Of a stretch of 64,000 bases of DNA, positions 1-10,383 are shown piece by piece. The stretch's first letter is position 1. Every line of letters begins with the position of its first letter. The notes under the pieces are model-generated. The model ran no database searches, was not told the DNA's origin, and was given only the letters and a program-made list of their open reading frames with translations. The stretch is from Piscicola geometra (Eukaryota > Annelida > Clitellata > Hirudinida > Piscicolidae): the NCBI GenBank assembly GCA_943735955.1, contig OX030960.1:685397-749396 (forward strand). Reading direction: 5' to 3'. Position numbers and translations under genes: made by a program.

Positions 1-154
1 CAAAATGATAATCAAAATTGCGTGTGGCGTGTTGTATAATGATTCATATTATATAAAATTGAAAACATTCAAAATTTACTCAAAATTATAAAGTCAAAAG
101 TCAAAAATATTATGATTTATATTATATAAATTTTGAAATAGTCACTCTCAAACA
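1..154. other. AT-rich edge, no gene seen
   Basis: AT-rich DNA with the short sequence TATGATTTATATTATATAAA present twice in variant form. It may be the terminal part of the hAT relic that follows. Nothing codes here. Confidence 0.4.
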
Positions 155-660
155 TTAAATTAAAAAACGAGAAAAACACGAAAAATGTCCATAAAGTTTT
201 TTACATAAGTCATTTAGACTGGCAAACTCATATGCTACTGACACAATGTTAATACTATCCATCAACTCAGGGTGCACATTTGACATCATGAGTGAATTCA
301 GTTTTTCCTGTCCCATTGTCGATCGTAAATACGTCTTTAGTCGTCGCAGCCCGGAGAACGAACGTTCACATGACGAAGTGGTGCTAGGAAGCCTGACCAG
401 GGTTGCCACTGCTGGGTGTCAAGTCTTACATCGGCATCGTTAAACCAGACAATAATCGCCGGAATGTTGTCTGCAATGTTGTTATGTGACAGAAGAGCGA
501 GTTCACTTTTGAGATTGATGCGGTTGAGATGTGGGTGAAGACAAACGACAAGATTGGTCGTCAAGACGCCAGCTGATCGTGTTATATAGCGAATCTACAG
601 CCTCGTAATAGTGAGAACGCTGGAATGCTTTCATATCATCAAACTGAAACTTTTCACCGT
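155..660 (-). pseudogene. hAT-type transposase relic (C-terminal dimerisation region)
   Basis: Read on the minus strand, 155-409 gives a peptide with SSCERSFSGLRRLKTYLRS, the conserved patch of the hAT C-terminal dimerisation domain of the ZMYM/DUF4371-like subgroup. Frames interrupted by stops continue upstream to about 660 with FQRSHYYEAVDSLYNT, which fits the region that precedes the dimerisation domain in that subgroup. Stops and frame changes separate the pieces, so this is a decayed copy without an intact transposase. A related but different copy lies at 10.8-12.0 kb. The assignment to hAT is firm from the motif; the exact family is inferred. Confidence 0.7.
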
Positions 661-1316
661 CACCTGTGCATAAAATACATTATAAAGATATAGTTAGAGA
701 GAAAGAGAGATGGGAAAAGTATAAAAATATATGGTTTAGTTGAAAAATTAGATTAACAGAAATTAGTTTTTAAAAAATAGTTTCCAAGGAAATAGTTTAA
801 CAAATTTTATAAGTTAGAGCCTCGAATAGTGTTGTTCTTTAAACAGTTTGCCAAATGATTATCACAGTTGATTTTTGGGTGGGCCAAATACATTGTGGTT
901 CATTAGCTCTAAATATTGGGTGGGCCATGGCCCACCTGGCTCACCCTGCTACGCCCCCCATGGTTGTCGCAAATGCTTGTATATGTCATTCGAACAATCA
1001 GTCTTATGTCACCCATAAATCAATCAACCACGATATCTAATAGATATCTAATAGAGATGAGAATCGAACCCAAACTTAATAGTTCGAGTTCGATTGAGGA
1101 TACACAGATAACAATAATAAATAATAAAATTCATTTATATAGCGCTATGGGGCGCAACAGAAGCGCTCTTTGTCAGGTACTTAGTGGAATAATAATAATA
1201 ATAATAAATAAATAAAAAAAAATAAAAAATCATGAATAAATGACTGAGTAAATGACTACAAATGAATGACTGAGTGAATAAGTCAATGAAATAGGAGAAA
1301 ATAAGAGGAAAGATGA
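661..1316. other. non-coding AT-rich stretch
   Basis: No coding signal or RNA gene was recognised. It contains a short (AATA)n run near 1190-1215. The segment around 880-960, with two occurrences of GGGTGGGCCA, is more GC-rich and may be the end of an unidentified repeat. Confidence 0.3.
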
Positions 1317-1780
1317 TTAATTAAATGCTAGTTTTAATTTTTTCTTGAATATTGATAGGGATGTGCTGTTTCTAATGTGTGGTGGTAGGCTGTTCCAGAT
1401 CGATGGCGATGAGTGGCGGAATGCACGGTTGGCTATGTCGGTTCTTACAGGAGCTTTAAGTAATGTCGTAGTGGATGATGAACGAAGATGTTTATTGCTG
1501 TTTTTGATGGTGAGTAGGTTTCTGAGATGAGAAGGCTGAAATGTTGTAAGTGTTTTAAAAGTGATGGTGGCAATTTTGAAGGGAATGCGAAATTTAACCG
1601 GAAGCCAGATAAACCAGATAAACAAGATAATAAATAATAATTTAAAATTTTCGGCCAATATAGGATCCATTTCGGCCAAAACCGAAATTGAGCCGAAATT
1701 ACAAAATTAGTTTCGGCCGAAACCAAAGAATTTCACCAAAACTGAAATCAAACCGAATTTCGGTCGGTCCCTACATTAAA
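1317..1780 (-). pseudogene. 3' end of an L2/CR1-like non-LTR retrotransposon RT, plus repeat terminus
   Basis: The minus strand encodes FRHSSPSIWNSLPPHIRNS followed by a phenylalanine/lysine-rich end. This is the typical extreme C-terminus of L2/CR1/Jockey-type reverse transcriptases (pattern SLWNSLP..IR.S.s...FK..LK). The RT catalytic core is absent, as expected for a 5'-truncated LINE. Beyond it, 1650-1775 holds repeated TTTCGGCCGAAA-like words and ends in GGTCGGTCCCTA, which resembles the terminus of a DNA transposon. The same C-terminal pattern recurs at 21.6 kb in a different copy. Confidence 0.6.
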
Positions 1781-1960
1781 TGGCGAGCGGGTTGGCTTAG
1801 ATGGTAAGTCGTTGGACCTGCAACTCAAAGGTTGCCAGTTCGAATCCCTGTTCAGCCAACCGTGAGCTACAATATACCTAGTGTATATGATGCGGTGTTT
1901 CATAACTTATGTCGTGTGAGTGGCGCCTCAGTTGCGTGCCTTGGCGCATTATAAATATGC
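1781..1960 (+). mobile_element. SINE family A (tRNA-derived), copy 1
   Basis: The head has an A-box-like TGGCTTAGATGGTAAG and a B box GTTCGAATCC at tRNA spacing. It is followed by the family signature CTAGTGTATATGATGCGGTG and a degenerate body. The acceptor stem does not close as in a functional tRNA, and the head is attached to a shared non-tRNA body, so this is a SINE. The best preserved copy is at 41.57-41.81 kb. Others are at 24.2 kb (partial), 25.9-26.1 kb (minus) and 8.45 kb (3' fragment). Confidence 0.75.
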
Positions 1961-2996
1961 ATTATTTTATATATATTATTTATTTATTTAAAAAAAACTT
2001 CAATATTTTTCAATTTAATTTTTTTTAATTAGTTGAAAAACATCTATATTTTCGGACATTTTAATAAACTATTAATTAAAGTTTTGTGAATATAGAGGTA
2101 TTTTACTCGGGTTTTCGCCATGACTCGTACGGTCAAAAATAGTTTAAATGAGCAAGAGTTGAGAAAGAAATTCGAGGTTTGCAGAAGTGAATAAGGAGGA
2201 GTAATCGTGTTTATGATGCCTTCGTGATCAAGCGCACCTGCGTGTTGGCTCCTCCCACCAAGGTGTGAATGACGACAATACCTTGATTGCATACACAATG
2301 CTCAAACTCCATTAGCTACTAAATGCTCTAAACTGCCGTCGAAATTATATCTAGAGGAATTTATGATTACTTGTTTTGAGTGGAATGTCACTTATTGAAG
2401 ACGATTACTGATCTCCAAAATGGACCTACTTCTTTTTTTTATATTCGCTTCAAACCTTCTCACAGGTTAGACTTTGAATTTATTTCTCAAGTTCGATCAC
2501 ATAGGCTTCGATTTCATCATTTCTAGTGTCAAATCATTGTAAAGCGAAGATAAAACTTAACGTTTTGAAGGATACATTTATATTTTTATACTTTAAAAAG
2601 CGAACCTTAGTAGAAATCCTATAAGGAATACAACTAAGTAATTCGTTTATTATCAGTTTAGAATAAGAATATAAAAAACAAAAAAATTTTCTACAAAATC
2701 TGGGGTTATTTATGTAATAAAAACTCTTTAAATGCCTTTAAAAGCATATTTTCTGTTTTTTAACAAAGAGTTGTAAAATCTGAAAGTTCCGTTTTAGTTT
2801 TTAAATCTAATCTAAGACATGACATTAAAAAATATTAGTTATTTTATTGACGTCCCAAGTTGTAATTCTCAGTCGAATGCCTTCAATCGATGATTTGAAA
2901 CTCATTTTTCATATTTCATTTTGAAGACAATTCCTCTTCTAAAACCTTTCACCCCCACTTCTTCCCTAGTTCGCGCTTGTTTTTCAAGTAAACCAG
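1961..2996. other. upstream/intronic region of the EGF-type gene, no exon recognised
   Basis: AT-rich DNA in front of the first supported exon of the EGF-domain gene. I looked for a signal-peptide exon and did not find a convincing one. The small open frame on the minus strand around 2044-2298 shows no family motif. The 5' part of the gene may lie here in poorly conserved form, or left of the window. Confidence 0.35.
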
Positions 2997-3043
2997 CCTC
3001 TCAAACGACCACACCAGCTCCCACTCTTCCACCCAACATAATG
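2997..3043 (+). CDS. EGF-type membrane protein: stalk exon (Thr/Pro-rich)
   Basis: A 47-nt exon is bounded by AACCAG at the 3' splice site and ATG followed by GTAAAT at the 5' splice site. The frame that joins in phase to the next exon (4351) reads SQTTTPAPTLPPNIM, a Thr/Pro-rich, probably O-glycosylated stalk. Such stalks commonly precede EGF modules in membrane-anchored EGF ligands. It enters with two bases of a split codon and leaves in phase 0. Supported by splice signals, phase and composition only. Confidence 0.5.
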
Positions 3044-3063
3044 GTAAATGAAAACTTAGGAAA

Positions 3064-4310
3064 CCATTGGTTCTAATGATCCATCGTTTCAATTATCATC
3101 CATCCATTCAACCCTCTTCCCTTCATTCAATTACCTTCCAACTGTACAATTACCTTCCAACTGTACAATTACCTTCCAACTGTACAATTACCTTCCAACT
3201 GTACAATTACCTTCCAACTGTACAATTACCTTCCAACTGTACAATTACCTTCCAACTGTACAATTACCTTCCAACTGTACAATTACCTTCCAACTGTACA
3301 ATTACCTTCCAACTGTACAATTACCTTCCACCCATTCAACCATCTTCCATCCTTCAATTATCTCCCATTCAATTATCTTCCATCCATTCAACCATCTTCC
3401 ATCCATTCTATTATTTTCCATTCAATTATCTTCCATCCATTCAACCATCTTCCATCCATTCAATTATCTTCCATCCATTCAATTATCTTCCATCCGTTCA
3501 ATTATCTTCCATCCATTCAATTATCTTCCATCCGTTCAATTATCTTCCATCCATTCAACCATCTTCCATCCATTCAATTATCTTCCATCCATTCAACCAT
3601 CTTCCATCCTTCAATTATCTCCCATTCAATTATCTTCCATCCATTCAACCATCTTCCATCCATTCAATTATCTTCCATCCGTTCAATTATCTTCCATCCA
3701 TTCAATTATCTTCCATCCGTTCAATTATCTTCCATCCATTCAATTATCTTCCATCCATTCAATTATCTTCCATCCATTCAACCATTTTCCATCCATTCAA
3801 TTATCTTCCATCCGTTCAATTATCTTCCATCCATTCAATTATCTTCCATCCATTCAATTATCTTCCATCCATTCAATTATCTTCCATCCATTCAATTATC
3901 TTCCATCCATTCAATTATCTTCCATCCGTTCAATTATCCTCCATCCATTCAACCATCTTCCACCCATTCAATTATCTTCCATCCATTCAATTATCTTCCA
4001 TCCATTCAATTATCTTCCATCCATTCAATTATCTTCCATCCATTCAATTATCTTCCATCCATTCAACCATCTTCCATCCATTCAATTATCTTCCATCTAT
4101 TCAACCATCTTCCATCCATTCAATTATCTTCCATCCATTCAATTATCTTCCATCCATTCAATTATCTTCCATCCATTCAATTATCTTCCATCCATTCAAT
4201 TATCTTCCACCCATTCAACCATCTTCCATCCGTTCAATTATCTTCCATCCATTCAATTATCTTCCATCCATTCAACCATCTTCCATCCATTCATTGATCA
4301 GTTTTATATA
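3064..4310 (+). repeat. 19-bp tandem array inside the EGF-gene intron
   Basis: About 65 copies of a 19-bp unit. The left block (3135-3330) is nearly pure TTCCAACTGTACAATTACC. The rest is TTCCATCCATTCAATTATC with interspersed variants (CCGTTC, CAACCATC). Because 19 is not a multiple of 3 and the unit lacks stops, a 480-codon frame runs across it, but this is not a gene. The array ends about 40 bp before the EGF exon's acceptor, so on the transcribed strand it supplies a C/T-rich tract. Confidence 0.95.
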
Positions 4311-4350
4311 TTCTTCCACCTTATCATCCAGCCTCCATTCATTCACACAG

Positions 4351-4436
4351 TCATGTCTTCCTGGAGAAATGAACTGTTTGCACGGGGGAACGTGCTACGT
4401 CACCATGGTCGGCTCAGCGCGCGTGCCCCACTGCAA
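4351..4436 (+). CDS. EGF-type membrane protein: EGF exon 1 (Cys1-Cys4)
   Basis: The acceptor is TTCACACAG and the donor is TGCAA then GTACTC. The exon encodes the first four cysteines of an EGF domain: CLPGEMNC, LHGGTC, and the long loop ending in PHC. Spacing is C-x6-C-x5-C-x12-C, canonical for EGF. The exon ends after two bases of a Lys codon, which is completed exactly by the next exon. The spacing falls within the range of EGFR/ErbB ligands (TGF-alpha, Spitz, neuregulin types). Confidence 0.8.
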
Positions 4437-4652
4437 GTACTCCTCCACCTTTGCTAGCTTCACATTTCACTACGCCATGCAAATATTCTTCCTCCTCATC
4501 TACTCGTAGTTTGCCACAACGCCACACCCACTCAAACCGGCCTTTCATCTGAATTCCTCTGATCCGAAATGATTCCACCACCATTCCACAACTTCTACTC
4601 TCAACCCTCCTCGCTTTAGTGCTTCTCTAATCTTTCATTTTCCCAATCAAAG

Positions 4653-4708
4653 ATGTGCTGTAGGCTACGAAGGAAAAAATTGCGAATCGAAGAGCGGGCC
4701 TGATTACT
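4653..4708 (+). CDS. EGF-type membrane protein: EGF exon 2 (Cys5-Cys6)
   Basis: The exon starts after CAAAG and ends before the strong donor GTGAGT. Joined to the previous exon it reads KCAVGYEGKNCESKSGPDY, giving C4-x1-C5-x8-C6, the closing part of the EGF domain. An intron between Cys4 and Cys5 is the typical position in ErbB-ligand genes. The Arg that precedes Cys6 in most high-affinity ErbB ligands is Asn here, so receptor specificity is not assured. Confidence 0.82.
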
Positions 4709-4808
4709 GTGAGTAGAACAGCGCCAATCATAGTTTTGCAGTATGATGTTAAATGAAATATATTTTCTAAACAATAATTTTGAAAGTTAATATTTTTTCC
4801 TCTTCCAG

Positions 4809-4920
4809 TCGCTTTGTCGGCTGGTATGACGATTCACGACATCGGTGCCATCATCGGCATCATCGTCGCCGTCATCATCGCTTTTTTCATCACAGCAGCC
4901 ATCTTCTTTCTCGTCATCAG
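4809..4920 (+). CDS. EGF-type membrane protein: transmembrane exon
   Basis: The acceptor is CTCTTCCAG and the donor is ATCAG then GTTTGA. It encodes a short juxtamembrane piece (FALSAGMTIHDIG) and then a strongly hydrophobic segment of about 25 residues (IIGIIVAVIIAFF followed by ITAAIFFLVI), ending at an Arg. With the basic residues in the next exon this predicts a type I single-pass topology with the EGF domain outside. Phases on both sides (2 nt in, 2 nt out) match the neighbouring exons. Confidence 0.82.
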
Positions 4921-5022
4921 GTTTGAACGGGATCTCGAGTAAAAAAATGCAACTTTATTCCCATTTCGATTATTAATTTATAAATAATAACTTAATAAGT
5001 TATTTGTGATTTTTGGAAACAG

Positions 5023-5116
5023 GAAGAGACGGAAGAGCAGCAAGCCAAATCTCGAAGATCCTTACACGTTCAGCCAAGCTGACAAGTCAGACATTCCTCG
5101 TCGACGTAATGACAAC
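5023..5116 (+). CDS. EGF-type membrane protein: basic cytoplasmic exon
   Basis: The acceptor is TGGAAACAG and the donor is GACAAC then GTTAGT. It encodes KRRKSSKPNLEDPYTFSQ, then ADKSDIPRRRNDN. The KRRK cluster directly after the membrane is a stop-transfer signal. The exon ends in phase 0. Three continuations are possible: a microexon at 5499, a short terminal exon from 5497, or a direct join to 8721. Confidence 0.7.
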
Positions 5117-5496
5117 GTTAGTCTTAACAATTTTTAAACATTCTTCTCAAGATTTTTTCCTCACTCTATGAAGTGTTAAAAGAATTGAATTACTTTTCTG
5201 CTACCATGAAAACATGATTCACAATTCGTGTGGTTTATCGCGCTATTTCAAAATCCTCTATTTTTGTCTCGGTGAAGAAGACGAAATTAATAACTGGTGC
5301 ATGCGTCAGCTTGACGCAACAAATGTGCAAGTCTTGATCTTGATTTAGAGCAGAAGAGCGCTGAAAACTCCTAAAAAAGTGTTTACTTCGAAGATTGTAT
5401 CAAGTGCGTGATTGTCTTTTTAGTGCCTCTAATGCTGTTCATTGAAGGCTTCGATGACGATAATTCAAGTGAATGACAAACGTTGAAATATTTCAG

Positions 5497-5523
5497 AGCC
5501 GCAAGGAGACAACCATATTGTAA
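5497..5523 (+). CDS. EGF-type membrane protein: candidate 21-nt microexon or short alternative terminus
   Basis: TTTCAGAG followed by 21 nt and a strong donor (ATATT then GTAAGG). Using the second AG (start 5499, end 5519) gives a 21-nt, phase 0-0 microexon reading PQGDNHI that joins in frame to the exon at 8721. Using the first AG without further splicing gives SRKETTIL and a TAA stop at 5521-5523, a tail whose end (TTIL) also has the form of a class I PDZ ligand. The sequence alone does not decide between them. Confidence 0.45.
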   Translation, partial: SRKETTIL

Positions 5524-6146
5524 GGAACCGTATTATATATAAAATTGTATGAGACATGCTCTTAGTCTTTAGGCAATGGGAGGCTGAAAGCCAAAGAATG
5601 GCAGTTCAGCTGACGAGGCGCCATAGCTACTCTTTCAAACGCAGCTATGTCGCAATAGGCTGTGCGCAGGCTTTCGATCACCTGCTGTATCGCTCAAGTA
5701 GGACTAACTGCCAGCAGTGAAATCTAGAAAGATTTTTCAACTCTTCTGCTTTCTTAATTCTTAGGAATTTTGAAGTAGTAAAATTTTGTGACAGAATAGT
5801 CCGTAAACTTTTATTTTGTTAGTTATTTGATCAAAGTTTTTTAAACGTTTGAAGAATGACTTTAACACGTGTTTGCGAGTTTCAAGTAGAAACTATTCTC
5901 TGTATTTTGGAAGTTTTTAACTAAAATTTCACTTTTATACTTTAGACTTTTCCCAGCCAATTCGCCCACACCACCCCCTCCCGCCTCTACTTCCACACTA
6001 GTTCGAAGCACGTGGCCACATGGAAAGCACTGGTTCCTCTCCACCCAGCTTCCAGGTTGGCACCATTCCACCCACCCACCCCTACTCTGGCCAGCGAAAC
6101 AGAGCCTTTGAGCCGCAAGCAACCACCAAACAAGTGAATCAATTGT
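5524..6146 (+). other. intron of the EGF-type gene, no feature recognised
   Basis: Mixed AT-rich DNA between the microexon candidate and the foldback element at 6147. The segment 5945-6110 is more GC-rich and may be part of an unidentified repeat. No exon was recognised. Confidence 0.35.
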
Positions 6147-6575
6147 AGTTTCGGACAAGCTCAAAAGGTCGGAGGTAAGCGATTTCAGAGGTATGCAAGA
6201 GATTACAATGAACGGGTAGCTGAGTCGGCAACGACTCTCGGCTTGACCAATAATGAAAGGTCTTAGGTTCAAGTGCAACCAATGCCATAGTAACCCAAAG
6301 GCGCAAATGAAAATATGCAGCCTAAGTGGCCTGGAAGCCCGTTCGGGTTATACGCCACTATAATAATGCTCGTCATTATTATTATTATTATTAAGAAATA
6401 AACATACAATATGAGGAACATCTTGACAAGACGGTAATCAAAATTTCAGTAATTGATTACCATCTTGTCAAGATGCTCTTCATATTGTTTGTTTATTTCT
6501 TGTTACTCATTCATTGTAATCTCTTGCATACCTCTGAAATCGTTTACCTCCGACTTCTTGACCTTGTCCGAAACT
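6147..6575. mobile_element. Foldback/MITE palindrome interrupted by a SINE
   Basis: The left arm begins AGTTTCGGACAAG and runs to GATTACAATGAA. The right arm is its reverse complement and ends CTTGTCCGAAACT. The middle is a second near-perfect hairpin: AAGAAATAAACATAC...GGTAATCAA against TTGATTACC...TATTTCTT, centred near 6450. Without the SINE at 6209-6394 the two arms align almost continuously, so a palindromic element of about 245 bp was split by the SINE. There is no coding capacity. Confidence 0.8.
6209..6394 (+). mobile_element. SINE family B (tRNA-derived), copy 1
   Basis: Starts TGAACGGGTAGCTGAGTCGG (A-box region), with a decayed B box (GGTTCAAGTGC) after AATGAAAGGTC. The body holds GGCGCAAATGAAAATATGCA and GGAAGCCCGTTCGGG, and the tail is AATGCTCGTCA followed by (TTA)n. 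Other copies are at 56.47-56.67 kb (plus, best), 35.41-35.59 kb (minus) and 24.54-24.64 kb (internally deleted). Confidence 0.8.
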
Positions 6576-7019
6576 AAAAAAAGTATTTTAATAAAAAAGT
6601 GTTTAAGAAAATTTAAATAAAGTTTTCTAAACTAACAAGGTCGAAGTTGACTTAAAAGACCGTTTACTCAAATACTTTATTCAAATCGATAAAAATGTCG
6701 TAACAGGGAAGATAACATAAAATAACGCTTCTAAGTAAATTAAATCTATTGAATAAATGTGTTTTTAGATAATTGTTTAATAAATTATATTATTTGATAA
6801 AATAATAAAACTAGTTTTTATTATCTAATCGTTTGTAACAATAAAATAAGCTATCATTTATCTCCAATATTTCTATTAACCCCGAAAAACTTCTAAAGTT
6901 CAATATTGGGAGTTAGCCGAAAGTTTACTATAAATGCAATGAAAAAGCTACTTGAAAAGCTCTTGATATATTCTAAAACATTAAATGAATTTAATATACT
7001 TTTTTTTTCAAACTTATTT
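6576..7019. other. AT-rich intronic DNA
   Basis: Continuation of the EGF-gene intron. No coding or repeat structure could be recognised beyond general AT-richness. Confidence 0.3.
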
Positions 7020-7170
7020 TAATACAATACAATAAAATACAATACAACAAAATAAAATACAATACAACAAAATAAAATACAATACAACAAAATAAAATAC
7101 AATACAACAAAATAAAATACAATACAATAAAATAAAATGAAATAGAATAAAATAAAATACAAAACAAAAC
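7020..7170 (+). repeat. AATACAACAAAATAA microsatellite block
   Basis: Tandem array of a roughly 20-bp composite unit built from AATAC, AACAA and AATAA words, at least five near-identical copies at 7025-7130 with a degenerate right end. Confidence 0.85.
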
Positions 7171-7367
7171 AATTTTATTTTAAGTTTTTATATTTTTTTG
7201 CTTCAATTTTTTTACATGTTTTTTCACCCTTGTTTCAGTTTCACTTGGTAAAATTACCGCATATGCAAAAAATGTAATCTCATTTTTTTAAATCAATAGC
7301 ATTAAAAAAACGTTTTTCAATAAGGATTCAACTAAATAAATTAAACCAAAGAGGACTAACTAATCGA

Positions 7368-7859
7368 ATGTCTGTAGTCGAATCTGGATTGACCCATATA
7401 TGCATTGCAGTGAAAAAACTAGGTAGGATCAACTACAAACAGTGCATTGGCAACATGGGAAGGAAAAGTGGGCATGGTTGGACTCACGAAGGAAAAAATG
7501 AGATGTTACAGGCTTTTGTCTGGTCCACAGGACTCCCCGAGATCACCGCGCATGCTCCTGGCTACGGCCTTGTATGTAATCCAGAGTCCAATGAAAACTT
7601 CATCGTTTATATGCAGAGACGCTGTTTTGCGACCCCTACCAAGCCCTCCTGCCGCAATCGGATAATACAGATTGACTTTAATTCATCATCTATCCAGTTA
7701 TGGAGTGATCTGGGGTTGAGTAGGCCTAGCCTGGAGGCCCATTTTTATGACTATTTACATTTTCATAAACAACTGGTTTCTGAGAGCGTGCGGGCTTTGA
7801 CGTTTCTTGACAAGTTTTCTGCCTTTTTGCCAAGGTTTTTTTCAATCCTTAGCTGTTGA
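7368..7859 (+). other. unrecognised 163-codon open frame in an intron
   Basis: An open frame from an ATG at 7368 to a stop at 7857-7859. The first part includes VKKLGRINYKQCIGNMG and GYGLVCNPESNENFIVYMQ; the last third becomes hydrophobic and low in complexity. I recognise no domain. Base composition is richer in GC than its surroundings, which suggests inserted or formerly coding sequence. It may be part of a repeat or a decayed transposon rather than a gene of the host. Confidence 0.2.
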
Positions 7860-8720
7860 CCGTCACTCTTGTCTCTAGGCTAAATTCGCTAGTATCATCA
7901 TTAAATTGGCGAGTTTATTCAATTTAACTTACCGGTAATTTAGAAACAGAGAACTTAAATCAAGCTTACTATCAAGCAACTCCAGTCTTTCATAAATAAA
8001 CTAATTAGACTTAAGTATCTTCTCTCTCACTACCCATCTATCACCTCTATTTTTACCACTTTAGACATTAAACTATTTTTTTATATCCACTAACTCTGAC
8101 CACGTTCTTCACCAAATTCTACCCTCTCTTAAAACATCTTCACATAACTTAAGACCCCGTAACCAATATATTACACTTATGAAAGCAAAACATTCCTCCC
8201 TCGTCTTCTTAAACATCTCATTCCATAGTTCATATTTATAATATCATTCCTGATTTGTATTACTTATTCATTTATTTATTATCATATTCACCACAATATT
8301 TGTTGACCATATCCTTGGTCGAGTTGTCTGATTTTAATCCATTATTATTTGCATTAGAATCTAATAATTATTTTTCATCTTTTAATTTCAATCTGTTTCG
8401 CTTTCTCGATTCTATTTTGGTCTTTGTTCACCTTCTATTTTTATGTTTTTTGTAACATGGCTTGCGTCTGTCAAGCTGTGAAGAATTAAGATTATTTTTA
8501 AAATATATAAAAAATGAAATTAAAAAATTAGGGAAAAAAAGCATTAAAAAATAAATAATAATTTGAATAAACGAATTAAAATAAAATATTGGAGATGAAA
8601 TAGATCATTTGCATTAAAATTCAATAAATAAATATGTTTTTTGGAAAGCAACAAAAAAACATTATTTTTTTAAATTCAAAAATAAAAGACTCCATTCACA
8701 CACCAATTCCAACCAACCAG
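7860..8720 (+). other. intron upstream of the last EGF-gene exon
   Basis: AT-rich. At 8453-8490 there is a 3' fragment of SINE family A (AACATGGCTTGCGTCTGTCA). The long T/C/A-rich section 7990-8430 looks like degenerate low-complexity DNA. No exon was recognised. Confidence 0.35.
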
Positions 8721-8882
8721 GTCTACAAGCGACCAGACAACACTGACTCTTCTCGCATGCACAGCACCCTCTCTTCTTCCTCCAGACCCTCTTCCAATAC
8801 CAACTCCACATTCCAACACAATTCTTCCCTGCAGAGCACTGCCTCCAACTGTCCCGTGGCACACCATGAATCCACCGTTTGA
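8721..8882 (+). CDS. EGF-type membrane protein: terminal exon with PDZ-ligand-like end
   Basis: The acceptor is CCAACCAACCAG. The 54-codon frame in phase 0 from exon 5023-5116 (directly or through the 21-nt microexon) begins VYKRPDNTDSSRMHS, is rich in Ser, Thr and Asn, and ends HHESTV then TGA. ESTV fits the class I PDZ-binding consensus (S/T-x-hydrophobic at the C-terminus). An AATAAA at 8920-8925 lies about 40 bp after the stop. A second frame is also open here, so the choice rests on splice phase and on a plausible hydrophilic tail. Confidence 0.55.
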   Translation, partial: VYKRPDNTDSSRMHSTLSSSSRPSSNTNSTFQHNSSLQSTASNCPVAHHESTV

Positions 8883-8919
8883 GAGGCTGTCTTGCACCTG
8901 CTGATGCAAGATGTTTGCA

Positions 8920-8925
8920 AATAAA
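8920..8925 (+). terminator. polyadenylation signal of the EGF-type gene
   Basis: Canonical AATAAA 38 bp after the proposed stop codon, in an otherwise GC-moderate 3' UTR. Confidence 0.5.
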
Positions 8926-8929
8926 AGTT

Positions 8930-10383
8930 GATTATAAAAAGGTTTTCATAGAGGCATGAATGTCTGAGATGTGTTTTGAGGATGCTTTAGCTTTCGCTAG
9001 AGACTTTTCGAAGAGTGGTTATAACTAAAGAAGATAACATTATTATAGCAGTGTGCTGGTTTAAAAAAATTAGTTTTCAAAATTGGGAAAAAAATATTAA
9101 AGTAAAGTAAACCATATTCGAATAAGACTTGTTTGATATTTGATTACTTAGTATTGATGCCCTTGAAGAAAGTAAATTATTCCATATCATAATTCTTTAA
9201 ACAAAACTTTATTTTTTCAAGCACATTTAGGTATCGAAAGCTCATTGTCGATGGTTTCACAGTAGATTAGCGTAGCTAAATTATTCTTGCCAGATTGATT
9301 CTAACAACAATATATTATAAAATGTTGAATTATACTTTTTAAAAGATTTCTAAACAGCACACTACAGTTTGGTTCTTAAATATGCTTGAATCACCAACAT
9401 TGTCTCATCATTAGATGTGTTCACTACCACAGGATAAACTTATTCAATAAGTATCTTTCTCAAAACGTAAATGTGAATACCACATAATTATTTGTGCTCT
9501 TCAACAATGGCTAAATGATTGCTCAGTACTTGCCTTCAATTAATATTTCAAGTAAATAGGATACAAATGTAAAGTAACCATTCTTGACCTAAGCTGTATA
9601 CCAAATTAGTTTTGAGTTGACTTATTATTTTCTATATTTACTTCATTTGCGGATATATTTAGCCACTCAATTAAATGCAATCAAACTCCTGGAAGCAGCT
9701 GGTGTATCGAAAAGAATCATACTTTAGTTTTGCTTGCAACCTTGTACCTTCATTAAACTTTGTAGATTACGTTTCAACATTCAGCAACCTTACATTCCTC
9801 AAGATTTATGTTAGATTTATAGCTTACATATCGTTTTTACATCTTAACTAACCAGTTTGTTTTGAGTTTTATTTAAATCCAATGATTTATAAGATTTATT
9901 GATCTAGAGTTATTATTTTAAAACTAACGTATTAATAAATTTACACAGTTACACATCAAACGAGCAGCATTTCCATTAGCTTTTGCATGATTGTTTAATT
10001 ATTGGTGATATTTTTTGACGTTTTGCACTTAGTGTTTTCTCAAAAATATTTTTGATATAATAATTTTAATAAATGATTGCTTCTATCAGTTGATAAATCT
10101 GCAGTTAATATTATTAATAATTACTACTTAATATTAAAGTTTTTCACAAAATTTGTCTTCAACTGATCGAGCGTTTTATAATTTATAATTTATAATGTGT
10201 AGATTTTGTACTTATTCTTTATGACTACTTTCTTGACTTTTTCAAGAGAATATAAAGATAATAAACACCAACAAAATTTAATGTTCACAGAAAGGATTTG
10301 TAAAGTTATATAATTGCTGGATTTAAAACTAGTTCTCTTAATGGGATTTATTATTTTATCAAAATATACAACAATACATTTCA
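8930..10383. other. intergenic AT-rich DNA
   Basis: About 1.45 kb without a recognisable gene, RNA or repeat. Only short open frames without motifs are present. Confidence 0.4.

Noticed and set aside
1781..1860. Functional tRNA gene
   Set aside because: A and B boxes are present but the acceptor stem does not pair and the same head is joined to a common body at four other places, which marks a SINE.
3067..4509. 480-codon frame with Ser/Pro/His repeats
   Set aside because: Runs through the 19-bp array; only its last part (4351-4436) is a real exon.
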